A stretch of DNA of 64,000 nucleotides from Asterias rubens. Its lineage: Eukaryota > Echinodermata > Asteroidea > Forcipulatida > Asteriidae. Both the position numbers and the translations under genes were made by a program. Location: positions 26,657 to 90,656 of the forward strand of contig NW_022985737.1 of NCBI RefSeq assembly GCF_902459465.1. The letters are read 5' to 3'. Shown here one piece after another: positions 18,801 to 28,464 of the stretch (positions within the stretch are counted from its first letter, which is position 1; each line of letters starts with the position of its first letter). Below the pieces are notes generated by a model that saw nothing but the letters and a program-made list of their open reading frames with translations, ran no database searches and was not told the origin of the DNA.

Positions 18801-19918
18801 TGAGAAAACAATTACCTCTTTCTTAAAGCTACGTTAAATGGTTCATTATCAGAGGGAGCTGTTTTCACAATTGCTCTTTACCAATTACGTTTTTAGTTAA
18901 CAATTACTTTAAGTAACTTCCAATAGTGTCCAACAGAATAGAATTGAATAGAAAACAATTGACTCCAGGGGACTCAAACCTGCGACCTCCAGACCATTAG
19001 GGGATGCTGATGTATGTAGCCCTGAAGTTGGCGGTATCCCTATTTAGTCGATGTCTTTGTTCGGGTGCAGTCAAAAGCAGAGGTCTGGTTTTAACAAATC
19101 TTAAGATGACAGTTTTTATACTTTTGTATACCCTCGACAGCTGCCCCTGTCCAATTTGTAATCATTGTGTTATAAAATAAAGATAGAAAGCCATTCAACC
19201 TGTTTTGTTTTTTTGGTTTTTTTTACTTGTAGGATGGCAAGCCTCTGGCATGCAAGACTTAATAATTAGTTTTAATTATAGATATGGTCCCTTTCGCATT
19301 CCTTCGATTATGACATTTTAATCATTCTTTATGATTTTGTTTCCCCAGGTGGTTAGTAAAAGAGAAGGCTGGTTCCATTTTGAGCTTCCCCGAGAGAGGA
19401 ACGACTGGACCCAACTGGTGCACCGTCTCCAGATAGCCAACGCTGCCGAAGAATCATCCTCACAGGAGGCTCAGCCGACCAACTTCCCGCCGATCTCACT
19501 CGCCGATCAACGGCTTCCAATCCTGTCCGTAGCAGTCGACGTGAACCGCAAACGCAAACGCTTACGGCGTCAGAACTCCAACATCTGCCAGTCTGGCACG
19601 GACACCTGCTGCCTGCATCGGTTCCAGGTGGAGATGTCCGATGTACTCCAAGGCATAGTGGAGCAACCCACCACCATGTTCGCCAACTTCTGCAAGGGGA
19701 GCTGCATGCACGTCATCAACTTCGAGACGCTCCACGCCAACGTGATGAGGGACCGCGCCCTGATTGAGACGGACGCCGATCTTAAGAAGGAGCTGACCCC
19801 GTGCTGTGTGCCCGTGGATTACTTCGACCCACTGTCCATCATCATACGCAATCAGAACAACACTTTCACTACGCACATTGTGAGCAGTATCTCGGCAAGA
19901 TCGTGCGGCTGTAAGTGA
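15263..19918 (+). CDS. TGF-beta family ligand precursor (activin/GDF15-Maverick-like), three exons
   Basis: Join of 15263-15830, 18356-18552 and 19349-19918: 444 residues, with a secreted growth-factor precursor layout. Residues 1-28 look like a signal peptide with core TLMTFLLTLTL. Residues 31-112 are a disordered, acidic Pro/Ser-rich stretch. Residues 117-138 form a propeptide helix (ERNIRIMILRQQLMVKLGL). Exon 2 encodes the propeptide beta strands with VNLWLYMT. RKRKRLRR (322-329) is a furin site releasing a 115-residue mature ligand. That ligand has nine cysteines in the activin/TGF-beta/GDF15 arrangement (C, CC, CKGSC, PCCVP, CGCK) and an NNT glycosylation site. The wrist motif WxDWIIxP of activins is absent (LQGIVEQP). 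CCVPVDYFDPL resembles the GDF15/Maverick branch, but that placement is tentative. The ATG has A at -3. It converges on the ligand gene at 31688-37031. Confidence 0.88.
15937..16120 (-). mobile_element. Family M fragment in intron 1 of ligand gene 1
   Basis: Contains ACTCAAAATAATTGTTAGCAT, GAGAGCTGTTGATAGT, GAGAAACGGCTCCCTCTGAAG and CAGGCCTGAAGCC of the second subfamily, ending in GTGTCCAGTGTCC. Half an element. Confidence 0.75.
16181..16568 (+). mobile_element. Family M element, complete, intron 1 of ligand gene 1
   Basis: TTAAAGGCAGTGGACACTATT at the left and ACCAATAGTGTCCACTGACTTTAA at the right form the terminal inverted repeat. TTAA lies at both ends, and the central hairpin TTTCGAGACCTCA/TGAGGTCTCGAAA is intact. 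Confidence 0.92.
17133..17565 (+). mobile_element. Family M element, hybrid of two left halves
   Basis: The left half is a standard copy up to GGCACTTCAG. The right half is the reverse complement of another left half (GCATCTGAAAGCAC through GGTCTTTGACAATTACC), ending GTGCCTTTAA. Both ends therefore carry the left-type terminus, and TTAA flanks the unit. Confidence 0.85.
18356..18552 (+). CDS. Ligand gene 1, coding exon 2
   Basis: Acceptor ttctttccag and donor AAG|gtatta. 197 nt, entering in phase 1 and leaving in phase 0. Encodes ENNCSGFGYCFKFSLV through KELATK, the propeptide strand region with a cysteine pair and the LWLY motif typical of activin-type propeptides. A family M element begins 13 bp past the donor. 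Confidence 0.85.
18566..18936 (+). mobile_element. Family M element, diverged, intron 2 of ligand gene 1
   Basis: Begins CTGGACACTATTGGTAATTAC 13 bp after the exon 2 donor and ends TTCCAATAGTGTCCAAC. Internal segments CACTTGGTGTATCCCAACAT and AAAAGGCTTC are present. Confidence 0.8.
18945..19070 (-). mobile_element. tRNA-derived SINE remnant (family 2)
   Basis: On the minus strand GGAGGTCGCAGGTTTGAGTC contains a B-box-like core, preceded by GGGATACCGCCAACTTCAGGGCTA. Relatives lie at 29515-29625 (-), 29990-30085 (+) and 55590-55690 (+). Confidence 0.5.
19349..19918 (+). CDS. Ligand gene 1, coding exon 3 (furin site and mature ligand)
   Basis: Acceptor gtttccccag, then an open frame to TGA at 19916-19918. 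It carries KREGWFHFEL (a propeptide segment comparable to EYKADWVTLDL of the second ligand), the RLRR furin site and the entire cystine-knot domain ending SCGCK. The base composition is clearly more GC-rich than the flanks. Confidence 0.92.
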   Translation: MVSKREGWFHFELPRERNDWTQLVHRLQIANAAEESSSQEAQPTNFPPISLADQRLPILSVAVDVNRKRKRLRRQNSNICQSGTDTCCLHRFQVEMSDVLQGIVEQPTTMFANFCKGSCMHVINFETLHANVMRDRALIETDADLKKELTPCCVPVDYFDPLSIIIRNQNNTFTTHIVSSISARSCGCK

Positions 19919-20398
19919 TGACTCTGCACCCATCTCCCTCCCCTGAACGACATAATATTCATGATAACTTTCGGACAGAATTAAAAGCCGCGTCATAATT
20001 GGCGGCTATGGCTACTGCGTCATCATACGTTGAAGTATAGGACGTCCTTTAGCAACACACATTGCAGCAGTCCTAGCCATAGCTGTAGCCACCAATTCCT
20101 AAAAGGCATATGACAATTAACTTGTACGGTGTTTTCGAAGCCGGAGACGAGGCCTAAGCCGTATCTCGGACGAAGAGAAAAAAAATTATTCGTAAACTTG
20201 TCCAGTCCATCTAAGCCAGTCGATGTTGCGCCCTCCACCGGCGACTAATATATAACGAGCTCGCTAATGGTCGCCAATTAAGATCAGTAGGGATGTAAAA
20301 ACCTTATCTACATACACCGCTGACCGGGGTGGGATTCGCAGTGGGGTCCAAAGATGTGACAGACAGTGAAAAAACAAGTAAGCCAACCTGAATCACCT

Positions 20399-20575
20399 GG
20401 GCCCATTTTCATATAGCCGTTAAGCAGCAAATACGGCTTAGCAATTTCTTTGCCAAGTACAAAATGAGTGGGGCACCAGTTGCAACACTTTATGGATTTT
20501 TGGCTGCTAATCAGTTTCTGTTATTAAGCATAATTTGTATTTGCTTAATGGTTGTAGCTATGCTTTTATGATTAA
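20399..20575 (+). mobile_element. Family Q element (GGGCCCAATTTCATA), diverged
   Basis: The left end is TGGGCCCATTTTCATATAG, with internal GCTTAGCAATTTC and TGCTTAATGG, as in the complete copy at 26274-26516. Confidence 0.6.
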
Positions 20576-21253
20576 AGTGTGCACAGGACTCAATTGTATG
20601 GTGCTGATTACCGCTGAATTCTGCGCTTGTGACCTCACCATGTAAATCGTGTGATTCTACAGACCGCAGGCGCACACAATCGCGGTAAGAAGAGCCATAA
20701 AAATCTGCCTCACATTTTGTTCGCTTTTCACGAATATTATGGTTGTAAGTTAATTCTCTTACTCTCTACACCATGACGTCATCTTTAAATCTGATGGGAA
20801 TATGATGGTCTCACAGGCTTCAAAAGACTGTTTTTCTTACATGCGTTGTGCTTGCTCGTATCAAGCTTTTAAATAATATAGTATAACGTCTTGCCACCCT
20901 AAACATGGAACGTTGATTCGTAGACCCCCCCCCCCGAACGGGGAGAGAAAGACGAAGAATAAGAAGAGGTAGAAGAAGAAGACTTTTTGGTTTAACTTTT
21001 AAATAACATCTTTTTTTCATAGCATTAAACTTGAAGCCACTCGTTATTGTATACAACATTACAGGGTAATTATTACGTTGAGAACACAATAAGTTGCAGC
21101 ACAATACAATTTTGCAGTAAGACAAAACACAAAACCGGATAAAAAATAATTGGGATTAGAATCCAATCCAAGGGGGACGAAAACGGACCATGCCCCCCCC
21201 CCCCCCCTTCACAAAAGATACGAAGTCAAACTAGAAGATGAAAGAAAATGAGA
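20576..21253. other. No gene seen downstream of ligand gene 1
   Basis: AT-rich sequence with C tracts near 20926 and 21193-21207. No reading frame is supported. Confidence 0.5.
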
Positions 21254-21254
21254 C

Positions 21255-21292
21255 GAAGAAGAAGAAGAAGAAGAAGAAGAAGAAGAAGAAGA
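21255..21292 (+). repeat. (GAA)n microsatellite
   Basis: About 12 uninterrupted GAA triplets. A purine tract on one strand that can form triplex DNA. Confidence 0.95.
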
Positions 21293-21369
21293 GGAAAACA
21301 TATTGATGCGTTATTTACTAAGAATTGTAAAGACACTGTATACACGTTTGGTATGTATTTAAATAATAA

Positions 21370-21705
21370 ATGTTAGCATAAAAGCTACCTTGGTAACGAG
21401 CAAAGGAGAGCTGTTGATAGTATAATGGAGGTTAGAAACGACTCCCTCTGAAGTAACGAGGTAATGAGAAAGAGGTATTTTCTTACTAAAACATTAAAAC
21501 ACTTCAGCTGAAGCCAGATGAAATTTCATTCGGCAGATGAAATCACACAAAATTTGTACAACAACGGTGTTTTTTTCTGTCACCATTATTTGTTGTGCAA
21601 CTTAGACAACCAATTGAGCCCACATTTTCACAGATTTTTTATTTTGGGATACACCAAGAGAGAAGACTGGTCTTTGACAATTACCAGGCCCACATGTCTT
21701 TACGA
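21370..21705 (-). mobile_element. Family M element, diverged
   Basis: Contains TGTTAGCATAAAAGCTACCTTGG, GAGCTGTTGATAGTATAA and GACTGGTCTTTGACAATTACC in family order, with both terminal sequences decayed. Confidence 0.75.
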
Positions 21706-21901
21706 CAGTATGTTTATTATTTTAATATGAAGAGCAAAATGCAAAATTTAACAAAATTATGAATTAAAATAAATTTTAACGTGTAAAGAAGAAAAAAATT
21801 AAATGGTTTCTGTTTTTGTTTATATGCCTGTGTCCTTGGCTGCTTGATGTGAACGCCAATCTAACTTTTCTAGGGTAACATTTTAAAAATGGATAAGTTC
21901 T

Positions 21902-22220
21902 GGGTACTTTTTGTAAGACACAAAAGATAACATCCACAGCCTTACATTAAACTTACACGATTTGAAGATAATGATGGTAGAAGGCTTCCCCTATCACTTC
22001 ATGAAGTGCTGTAATTTTTGAGAAATGGGTTAAACATGTCACGAAAATTATTTTAACATTTAAAATGTATTTTCGTGACATTGTTTTACTCATTTCTCCA
22101 AAAGCTACTGCACCTCAGCAAGTAATATTTTAAGTAAAGCCTTCTACTATCATTATCTTCAAACTGTGGAAGTTTAATGTAAATGCGTGGACATTGTGTT
22201 CTGTGTTACAAAAAGTACCC
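21902..22220. mobile_element. Foldback element, ends GGGTACTTTTTGTAA
   Basis: The left end GGGTACTTTTTGTAAGACAC and the right end GTGTTACAAAAAGTACCC are inverted. The arms continue (ACATTAAACTT, AGATAATGATGGTAGAAGGCTT) to a central hairpin AATGTCACGAAAAT. Almost the whole 319 bp is one long palindrome. Confidence 0.85.
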
Positions 22221-22485
22221 TAATCTTAAAAAGCCTTTGTTAGCAATAAATCGCATGCACATTTTGTCATGTTTGAGTTTCAATGGATAACCAAATCTAC
22301 CCTCTCCTCTTTTTCGCTTGGTTTGAGCAGTGAAGGATGAAAAACATAACCCTTGCTCTTTTCGGCTGGATGTGAGCACAAAGGGGTAGAATATTCTACC
22401 ACTTTTCTTTTCGGTTGGGTTTATGCACCTGATTCCTACCTTATTCTCCCAAAAATACTTTATGAAAAACAAAAACAGAATGTAC

Positions 22486-22901
22486 TAGAGGTTTTCTCGG
22501 TCAATTTCCGAAAAAAAGCAGCCAAGTTAACCACCAAGCTATTCTATTTCGCGCAAAATCGAATGCTACTCAAAAGGGTCATTCGATTTCGTTTTGGGAT
22601 TAGTCAAATGTAATGTTGCGTCATTCGAATTAACAAAATAATCATTCAATTTAACAATTCATCAAAGCGGCATTCAAATTCGCAGACGCTTCTTGAGGCG
22701 TGTGTGTCACGAAAAAGAATGACGCTACGCTAAATTGAACAGAGTGCTTAAGGAATTTGACTCGACCCAAAACGAAATTGAATGGCCGAATTCTGAATTT
22801 GAAACGCAGTAACAACTGGAAAAGCAAAACAGCTTTAATTCGAACGCATGAAAATTAAATTGACTGCTCATTTGCCCAATTTGACCGAAAAAACCTATAT
22901 T
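22486..22901 (-). mobile_element. AGAGGTTTTCTCGG-family element, copy 2
   Basis: A full-length copy in reverse orientation between TAGAGGTTTTCTCGGTCAATT and TTTGACCGAAAAAACCTATATTA. It shares CGAAATCGAATG and ACACACGCCTC segments with copies 1 and 3. Confidence 0.88.
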
Positions 22902-23065
22902 AACGTTTTGAAAATAACTTCAAGAACATTTGCTATATCATTACACAACATAGTGAGCAAATGAAAATTGTAGTTAAAAATGACAACTATTTTCGATTTG
23001 TCTTTTCTCAGCGCATTGATCTAATGTTATCTGGGGTATGCGTGCTTTATAAGAACAATTTAGTA

Positions 23066-23479
23066 TAGGTTTTCTCGGTCAACTTCGGCAAATTGGCAGT
23101 CAATTTCATTTGCATGCGTTTGAACTAAAGCTGTTTTGCCACTCCAGTTGTTACTGCGTTTCAAATTTAGAATTTGGCCATTCAATTTCGTTTTGAGTCG
23201 AGACAAATTCCTTTAGCACTCTGTTCAATTTAGCGAATCAACATTCTTTTTTTGTGACACACACGCCTCATAAAGCGTCTGTGAATTTGAATACTGCTTT
23301 GATCAATTGCTAAATTGAATGAATATTTTGTTAAATCGAATGACGCAACATTAAACTTGACCAATCATAAAACGAAATCGAATGACCCTTTTCAGTAGCA
23401 TTCGATTTCGCGCGAATTAGAATAGCTTGATGGTTAAATTGGCTGCTTTTTTTCCCCTAAATTTACCGAGAAAACCTCT
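23066..23479 (+). mobile_element. AGAGGTTTTCTCGG-family element, copy 3
   Basis: Bounded by TATAGGTTTTCTCGGTCAA and TTACCGAGAAAACCTCTA, with TAGTA-like sequence at both ends. It lies 164 bp from copy 2 in the opposite orientation, so the two could fold into one large hairpin. Confidence 0.88.
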
Positions 23480-23744
23480 AGTATAATTATAGCTCCATGA
23501 TGTAGTCTTCTGCTCTAGTGACATATCATGTGTCTCCCTTTTCAAATCTGCTCTGGGTGGGAGAGTCCCATCAAGTAGCCAGCCACTATTACTAACTCGT
23601 TTCCTATATTATTTAGCTACCCTGGATAACTCATTTGATTGGGCCCGGGAAAGTAAGGATGTCTTTTAGGGACACCCTTTTCCGATGTGTGGGGCTGACA
23701 CGACGATCAAGATCAATCTTTACAGAGTACAAGTTCATATTAAA

Positions 23745-23930
23745 GGGTATAGGTTTCTTTTTGTACGACTCTAAAACACAAATGGCCACATATTGAAGAT
23801 ATCGATGTAGAAAGCTTCCCTATAAATATTACTTGCTGAGGTGCTGGTGTTTTTGAGAATTGAGTAAACCAATCTCTCGAAAGTTACTTTAACTTGTACA
23901 ACTTACCAGTGCTGGTATTTACGCGACTCT
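23745..23930 (+). mobile_element. Half copy of the GGGTACTTTTTGTAA foldback family
   Basis: Contains GGGTATAGGTTTCTTTTTGTA, TGAAGATATCGATGTAGAAAGCTTCCC and TTACTTGCTGAGGTGCTG, corresponding to one arm of 21902-22220. Confidence 0.6.
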
Positions 23931-24364
23931 CCTGAAAACCTCGCTCTGTGATTGTTCACTTTTTGTTCTCGAAAACTTGACGACTTAATGAAGCTGACAA
24001 TTTCTATACGTAAATTATGTTACATACCTCTTCAGTCACAGTGAGATGAATTCATGTCATGGCATAAAAATGTGATATACAAAAGGTATCAAAACCATTT
24101 AAAGGAGCAGTGTTTATATATAATCGGTTATCTTTTGAAAAATGTGCCTTTTTGTAACGGGCTTCAAATGAGCGGATATCAAAAAGTGGATGGCCGTTCA
24201 CAAGTATAACTTGTATAATGTATAATGCACAAGTATAATGGAAAGAATGTATTTTAAAGAAAATTTGTCAATAATTTACTGCCGAGATGAATCCCCGATA
24301 CCAGCCCCGTAGTCCAAATGGTAAAGTCTTGTATCTCAAAGTTGCTGAGTATTTTCGAGTGTTC

Positions 24365-24621
24365 TTAAAGGCACTGGACACTATTGCTAATTACTCGGAA
24401 TAATTATCGTTAGCAGTCTGAAGCCTTTTATCAAGCATCTGAAAGCAGACAATTGTGCAACAAGGGGGTGGTTTTTTCTTTCACTATTTTTTTGCAACGT
24501 CAATAACCGATTGAGCCCAACTTTAAACGGGTTTTTAATTAAAAATATACATATGTTGGGATACACCAAGTGATAATAATTTTGGTCCTGGGCAATTACC
24601 AAACGTGTCCGGTGCCTTTAA
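24365..24621 (-). mobile_element. Family M element, internally deleted
   Basis: Both termini are present (TTAAAGGCACTGGACACTATT and GTGTCCGGTGCCTTTAA) but the unit is only 257 bp. The segment between GTTAGCA and CTGAAGCC is missing. Confidence 0.88.
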
Positions 24622-24983
24622 GCCATGTTTTCATCGGCCCGTGAGGGAAGACGGGGAGGGGCTAAAACCGATGTAAACCCGGCCTAAATTACCTCTGTGA
24701 TGCCCCGTCGACACAGCCTGCTCTAGAAACTAAATCAACCCTGAAGTACAGTCACGGAAGTGTTTTTAAGGATCACCTCCCTTACCTGAGGACAGTTGGA
24801 CTGATGTTTTTAATTCCCCTCATCCCTTCCAAACGGAAAGATGGACTGTCAGTTTGTCTTAAACAGCGGATTTGTTGTTTCTAAAGGCGTCATTGAATCT
24901 TAATTTGTGACTTCCAAGAGATATCCGAGAGTTACGCCCATGTAACTGCAACTCGGCAGAAGACTACTTGGCCTGCCAATGAC

Positions 24984-25369
24984 TTTAAAGGCAGTGGACA
25001 CTATTTGGTAATTGCTCAAAATAATTTTTATCATAAACCTTACTTGATTACGAGTAATGGGGAGAGGTTGATAGTATAAAGCATTGTGAGAAACAGCTCC
25101 CTCTGAAGTGGCGTAGTTTTCGAGAAAGAAGTAATTTTCCATGAATTTGATTTCGAGACCTCAGATTTAGAACTTGAGGTCAATAAATCAAGCATCTGAA
25201 AGCATACAACAACGTGTGACCAGGGTGTTTGTACTTTCATTATTATCTCGCAACTTGGATGACCAATTGAGCTCAAATTTTCACAGATTTGTTATTTCAT
25301 GCATATGTTGAGATACGCTAAGTGAGAAGACTGGTCTATGACATTACCAAAAGTGTCCACTGTCTTTAA
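24984..25369 (-). mobile_element. Family M element, first of three in tandem
   Basis: TTTAAAGGCAGTGGACACTATT to GTGTCCACTGTCTTTAAA, with the central hairpin partly retained. It shares its right TTTAAA with the next copy. Confidence 0.92.
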
Positions 25370-25767
25370 AGGCACTGGACACTATTGGTAATTACTCAAA
25401 ATAATTGTTGGCATAAAAACTTACTTGGTAAAAAGCAATGAGGAGCTGTGGATAGTATAAAACATTGTGAGAAACGGCTCCCTATGAATTAACGTAGTGT
25501 TCGAGAAAGAAGCAGTTTTCCACTAAAATATTTGAATTTGATTTCGAGACCACAGAATTACATATTGAGGTCCCGAAATCAAGTATCTGATAGCACACAA
25601 CTTCGTGTGACCAGTGTGTTTTTCTTCCATTATTATATCGCAACTTCGACGACCAAATGAGTTTAAATGTTCACAGGTTCGTTATTTTGTGCATAATTTT
25701 ATGTTGAGATACACCAAGTGAGAAGACTGATCTTTGACAATTACCAAAAGTGTCCAGTGTCTTTAAA
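25366..25767 (-). mobile_element. Family M element, second of three in tandem
   Basis: TTTAAAGGCACTGGACACTATT to GTGTCCAGTGTCTTTAAA, abutting its neighbours through shared TTTAAA. Confidence 0.92.
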
Positions 25768-26080
25768 GGCACTGAACACTTTAAATTGTCAAAGACCTGC
25801 AGAATTCTCACTTGGTGTATCCCAACATGCATAAAATAAAAAATCTTTGCGAACATTTTGACTCATTAATTGTTCAAAGAAGTTGCAAGCGAATAGTGAA
25901 AAAGAAAAAACATCATTGTTGCATAAATTAATGTTGATGCTTTCAGATGCCTAAAAGGCTTCAGCTGAAATCTTTTATTATTTGAGTGAGAAAATACCTT
26001 TTTCTCAGGGAGCCGTTTCTACATGTTTTATTTTTATGGTAATAGTTATTTTGAGTTACCAAAAGTATCCAGTTCTTTAA
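25764..26080 (+). mobile_element. Family M element, third of three in tandem
   Basis: TTTAAAGGCACTGAACACTTT to AAAAGTATCCAGTTCTTTAA. Second subfamily, with AAAAGGCTTCAGCTGAAATC in the centre. Confidence 0.85.
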
Positions 26081-26273
26081 ACTCCCGCACGAAGTGGCTT
26101 TTAATGGTTATGACACTAGCTCCCCCGTCCCACATTAGTCGCTAAATTTCTTCGGGTGAACATATCTGCATAATTATCCCGAGTCCAGCCTACACGAAAC
26201 AATCCAAATTATGTAAATGTATGACTCAACTTAATTATGTCAAATTTGCAAACAGAAAATAGGAATATCAACA

Positions 26274-26516
26274 GGGCCCAATTTCATAGAGATGCTAAGC
26301 ACAAAAATTTGCTTAGCATGAAATTTCTTCCTTGATAAAAACAGGATTACAAACAAAATTTCCATTTGCTGCATATTTCTTGTTACTGGTATTCAGCTGT
26401 TGTTTGCTTATCCTGAAAATCACGTGGAAATTTGGTTGGCAATCCTGTTTTTAACAAGGAAGAAATTTGATGCTAAGCAAATTTGTGTGCTTAGCAGCTC
26501 TATTAAATTGGGCCCA
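26274..26516. mobile_element. Family Q element, complete palindromic copy
   Basis: The ends GGGCCCAATTTCATAGAG and CTCTATTAAATTGGGCCC are inverted. Inside them ATGCTAAGCACAAA and ATTTGTGTGCTTAGCA, and AACAGGATT and AATCCTGTT, are also inverted. It is a 243-bp foldback. Confidence 0.88.
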
Positions 26517-26950
26517 GATGAGTTCAATCCCTGAACTTTTTTGGTACTTTTAAGTCTGTGCCTATCTGTCACGACACCTGAGTCAATATACAGATCATGT
26601 TTGAATCCTGATCCCTGTAGCCTTATCCAAAAAGACAATTGTCAAATAGACCTTGATACTTTAAAGCATTGTTTGTTAATCTATTAATACCATTCTAATC
26701 TTCGTGTTGTGTTTGGGGTTCTTAATTTAGCGATGTTGTCACGCGACTGATTAAGGTACTTGTAGGCCGGCTGACCTCAGACGGGGACTTTAATTAAAAT
26801 TAAAGTGTGTTGTGTGTTATTTTTTGTAGTTGAATGAATCCAATACTATTGGATTGTATTAAGTGACTTGTATAGGATTAGGTTCGATTATAATTTGGAT
26901 TGGACTTGTGTTTTGGGGATTTGTTTAGGGGGTGATGGATTAGACCGGAT

Positions 26951-27006
26951 TTGATTGGATTGGATTGGATTGGGTTATTAGATTGGATTGGATTGGATTG
27001 GATTGA
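26951..27006 (+). repeat. (GATTG)n short tandem repeat
   Basis: About ten GGATT/GATTG pentamers with one interruption. Confidence 0.85.
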
Positions 27007-27114
27007 TTAAATGAAATTGGATAAGAGTAAACTTTAATCGAGATGGATTGGTTTGTTTGGTTTCAAAGGGTGATGAAGAATCCTTGAAAGTCACACAATG
27101 TCTTTGTTTCGGAT

Positions 27115-28157
27115 TTAAAGGCAGTGACACTATTGGTAAATTAGCCTACTCAAAATTATTGTTAGCATAAAACTTACTTGGTAACGAGCAATAGAGAGCT
27201 GCTGATAGTAACACATTGTGAGAAATGGCTCCCTCTGAAGTAACGTAGTTTTCGAGAAGAAGTAATGTTCCACTAAAATATTTTGAGTTGATTTCGAGAC
27301 CTCAGAATTAGATTTTGAGGTCTCGAAATCAAACATCTGTAGACCGATCCATTGGGCCATGATTCGGTGAACTCTTGGCGTTTTAGAGGGCCGGTGTCGC
27401 ATGCAATTATGTCATCTATGCAAAACTATCCGGAGGACATTATTGCATATTCAATAATGTCCGCCGGACGGTTTTGCATATGCAATTGTATCCGCCCGGA
27501 CACATTTGCATATGCAGTTGTGCCCGCCCCTATGCAAAACCGTCCTTGCAGTAAATTAAACGCCCTTGGTCGACTGAACATGTTCGCAATTTATTTTTAC
27601 AATCTAAGTGCATGTCATGAATGACATAATGGGAATTGTTCGGCCGTTGGGTATTCGCTGCAATCATAAAATACGTGAATAGTCATGCTATAGTACGTAG
27701 GTTCAGTGCATGCACGCTCGCTTGTGCGCGCATGCATGTACAGTCATGTACATGTCCACGGAAGTTCTGTTTACATAGCCCCGGACACGATTGCATATGC
27801 AAAGGTGTCCGGAGCGGACAGTAGTGCATGGCGGACACAATTGCATCTGACACCGGCTTCTTTCCGGTGTCTCTTAACTAGAAAAAGTGTTATTCTATTA
27901 GAGGCGTGTCCGCAACCCTCAAAACAGCTTGTATGTTGCCGGGAGATGGCGAGGAAGAGGTAAGCGAATGCATATTTATGCGATACGAATTTTGACGTCA
28001 CAAAATCGCAGCGAAAAACTCGCAACAGCAAACCCTCGAAACTTCGATGACCAATTTAGCTCAAATTTTCACAGGTTTGTTATTGTATGCTTATGTTGGG
28101 ATACACCAAATGAGACAACTGATCTTTGACAATTACCAAAGGTGGACCTTCCCTTTA
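27115..28157 (-). mobile_element. Family M element split by a roughly 700-bp insertion
   Basis: 27115-27337 matches the family from TTTAAAGGCAGTG to AGGTCTCGAAATCAAACATCTG. 28039-28157 continues it from ACTTCGATGACCAATTTAGCTC to its terminus TTCCCTTTAG. The block between, starting TAGACCGATCCA, contains the foldback element at 27390-27857. About 50 bp of the host element were lost at the junction. Confidence 0.8.
27390..27857 (+). mobile_element. Foldback element with TTGCATATGCAA/GTCCGGAC sub-repeats, copy 2
   Basis: An inverted copy of 5181-5607, but with both ends complete: GCCGGTGTCGCATGCAATTAT at the left and AATTGCATCTGACACCGGC at the right form a terminal inverted repeat. Each end has several TTGCATATGCAA-like and TCCGcCGGA palindromes. 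The centre shares CCTTGGTCGACTGAACATG and GTCATGAATGACA with copy 1. Confidence 0.8.
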
Positions 28158-28464
28158 GAAACAGTGGACACTTTGGGTAACTTTCAAAGACTAGCCTTCA
28201 CAGTTAGAGTATCTCAACATAGGCATAAAACAACAAAACTGTGAAAATTTGTGCTCAATTGGTCGTCGAAGTTGCGAGATATTAATGTAAGAAAAAACAC
28301 CCTTGGCGCACCATGAAAATTACTTCTTTCTCGAAAACTACGTCATTGAGGGAGTTGTCTCTCACAATGTTTTATACTATCAACCTCTCACCATTACTCT
28401 TAATCAAGAAAGGTTTTATGATAATAATTATTTTGAGTAATTACCAATAGTGTCCACTGCCTTT
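28154..28464 (+). mobile_element. Family M element
   Basis: TTTAGAAACAGTGGACACTTT to ACCAATAGTGTCCACTGCCTTT. The central hairpin is deleted between GCGCACCATG and AAAATTACTTC. Confidence 0.88.

Noticed and set aside
19562-19996. 144-codon minus-strand frame
   Set aside because: It is the antisense shadow of exon 3 of ligand gene 1, whose cystine-knot protein is unmistakable.
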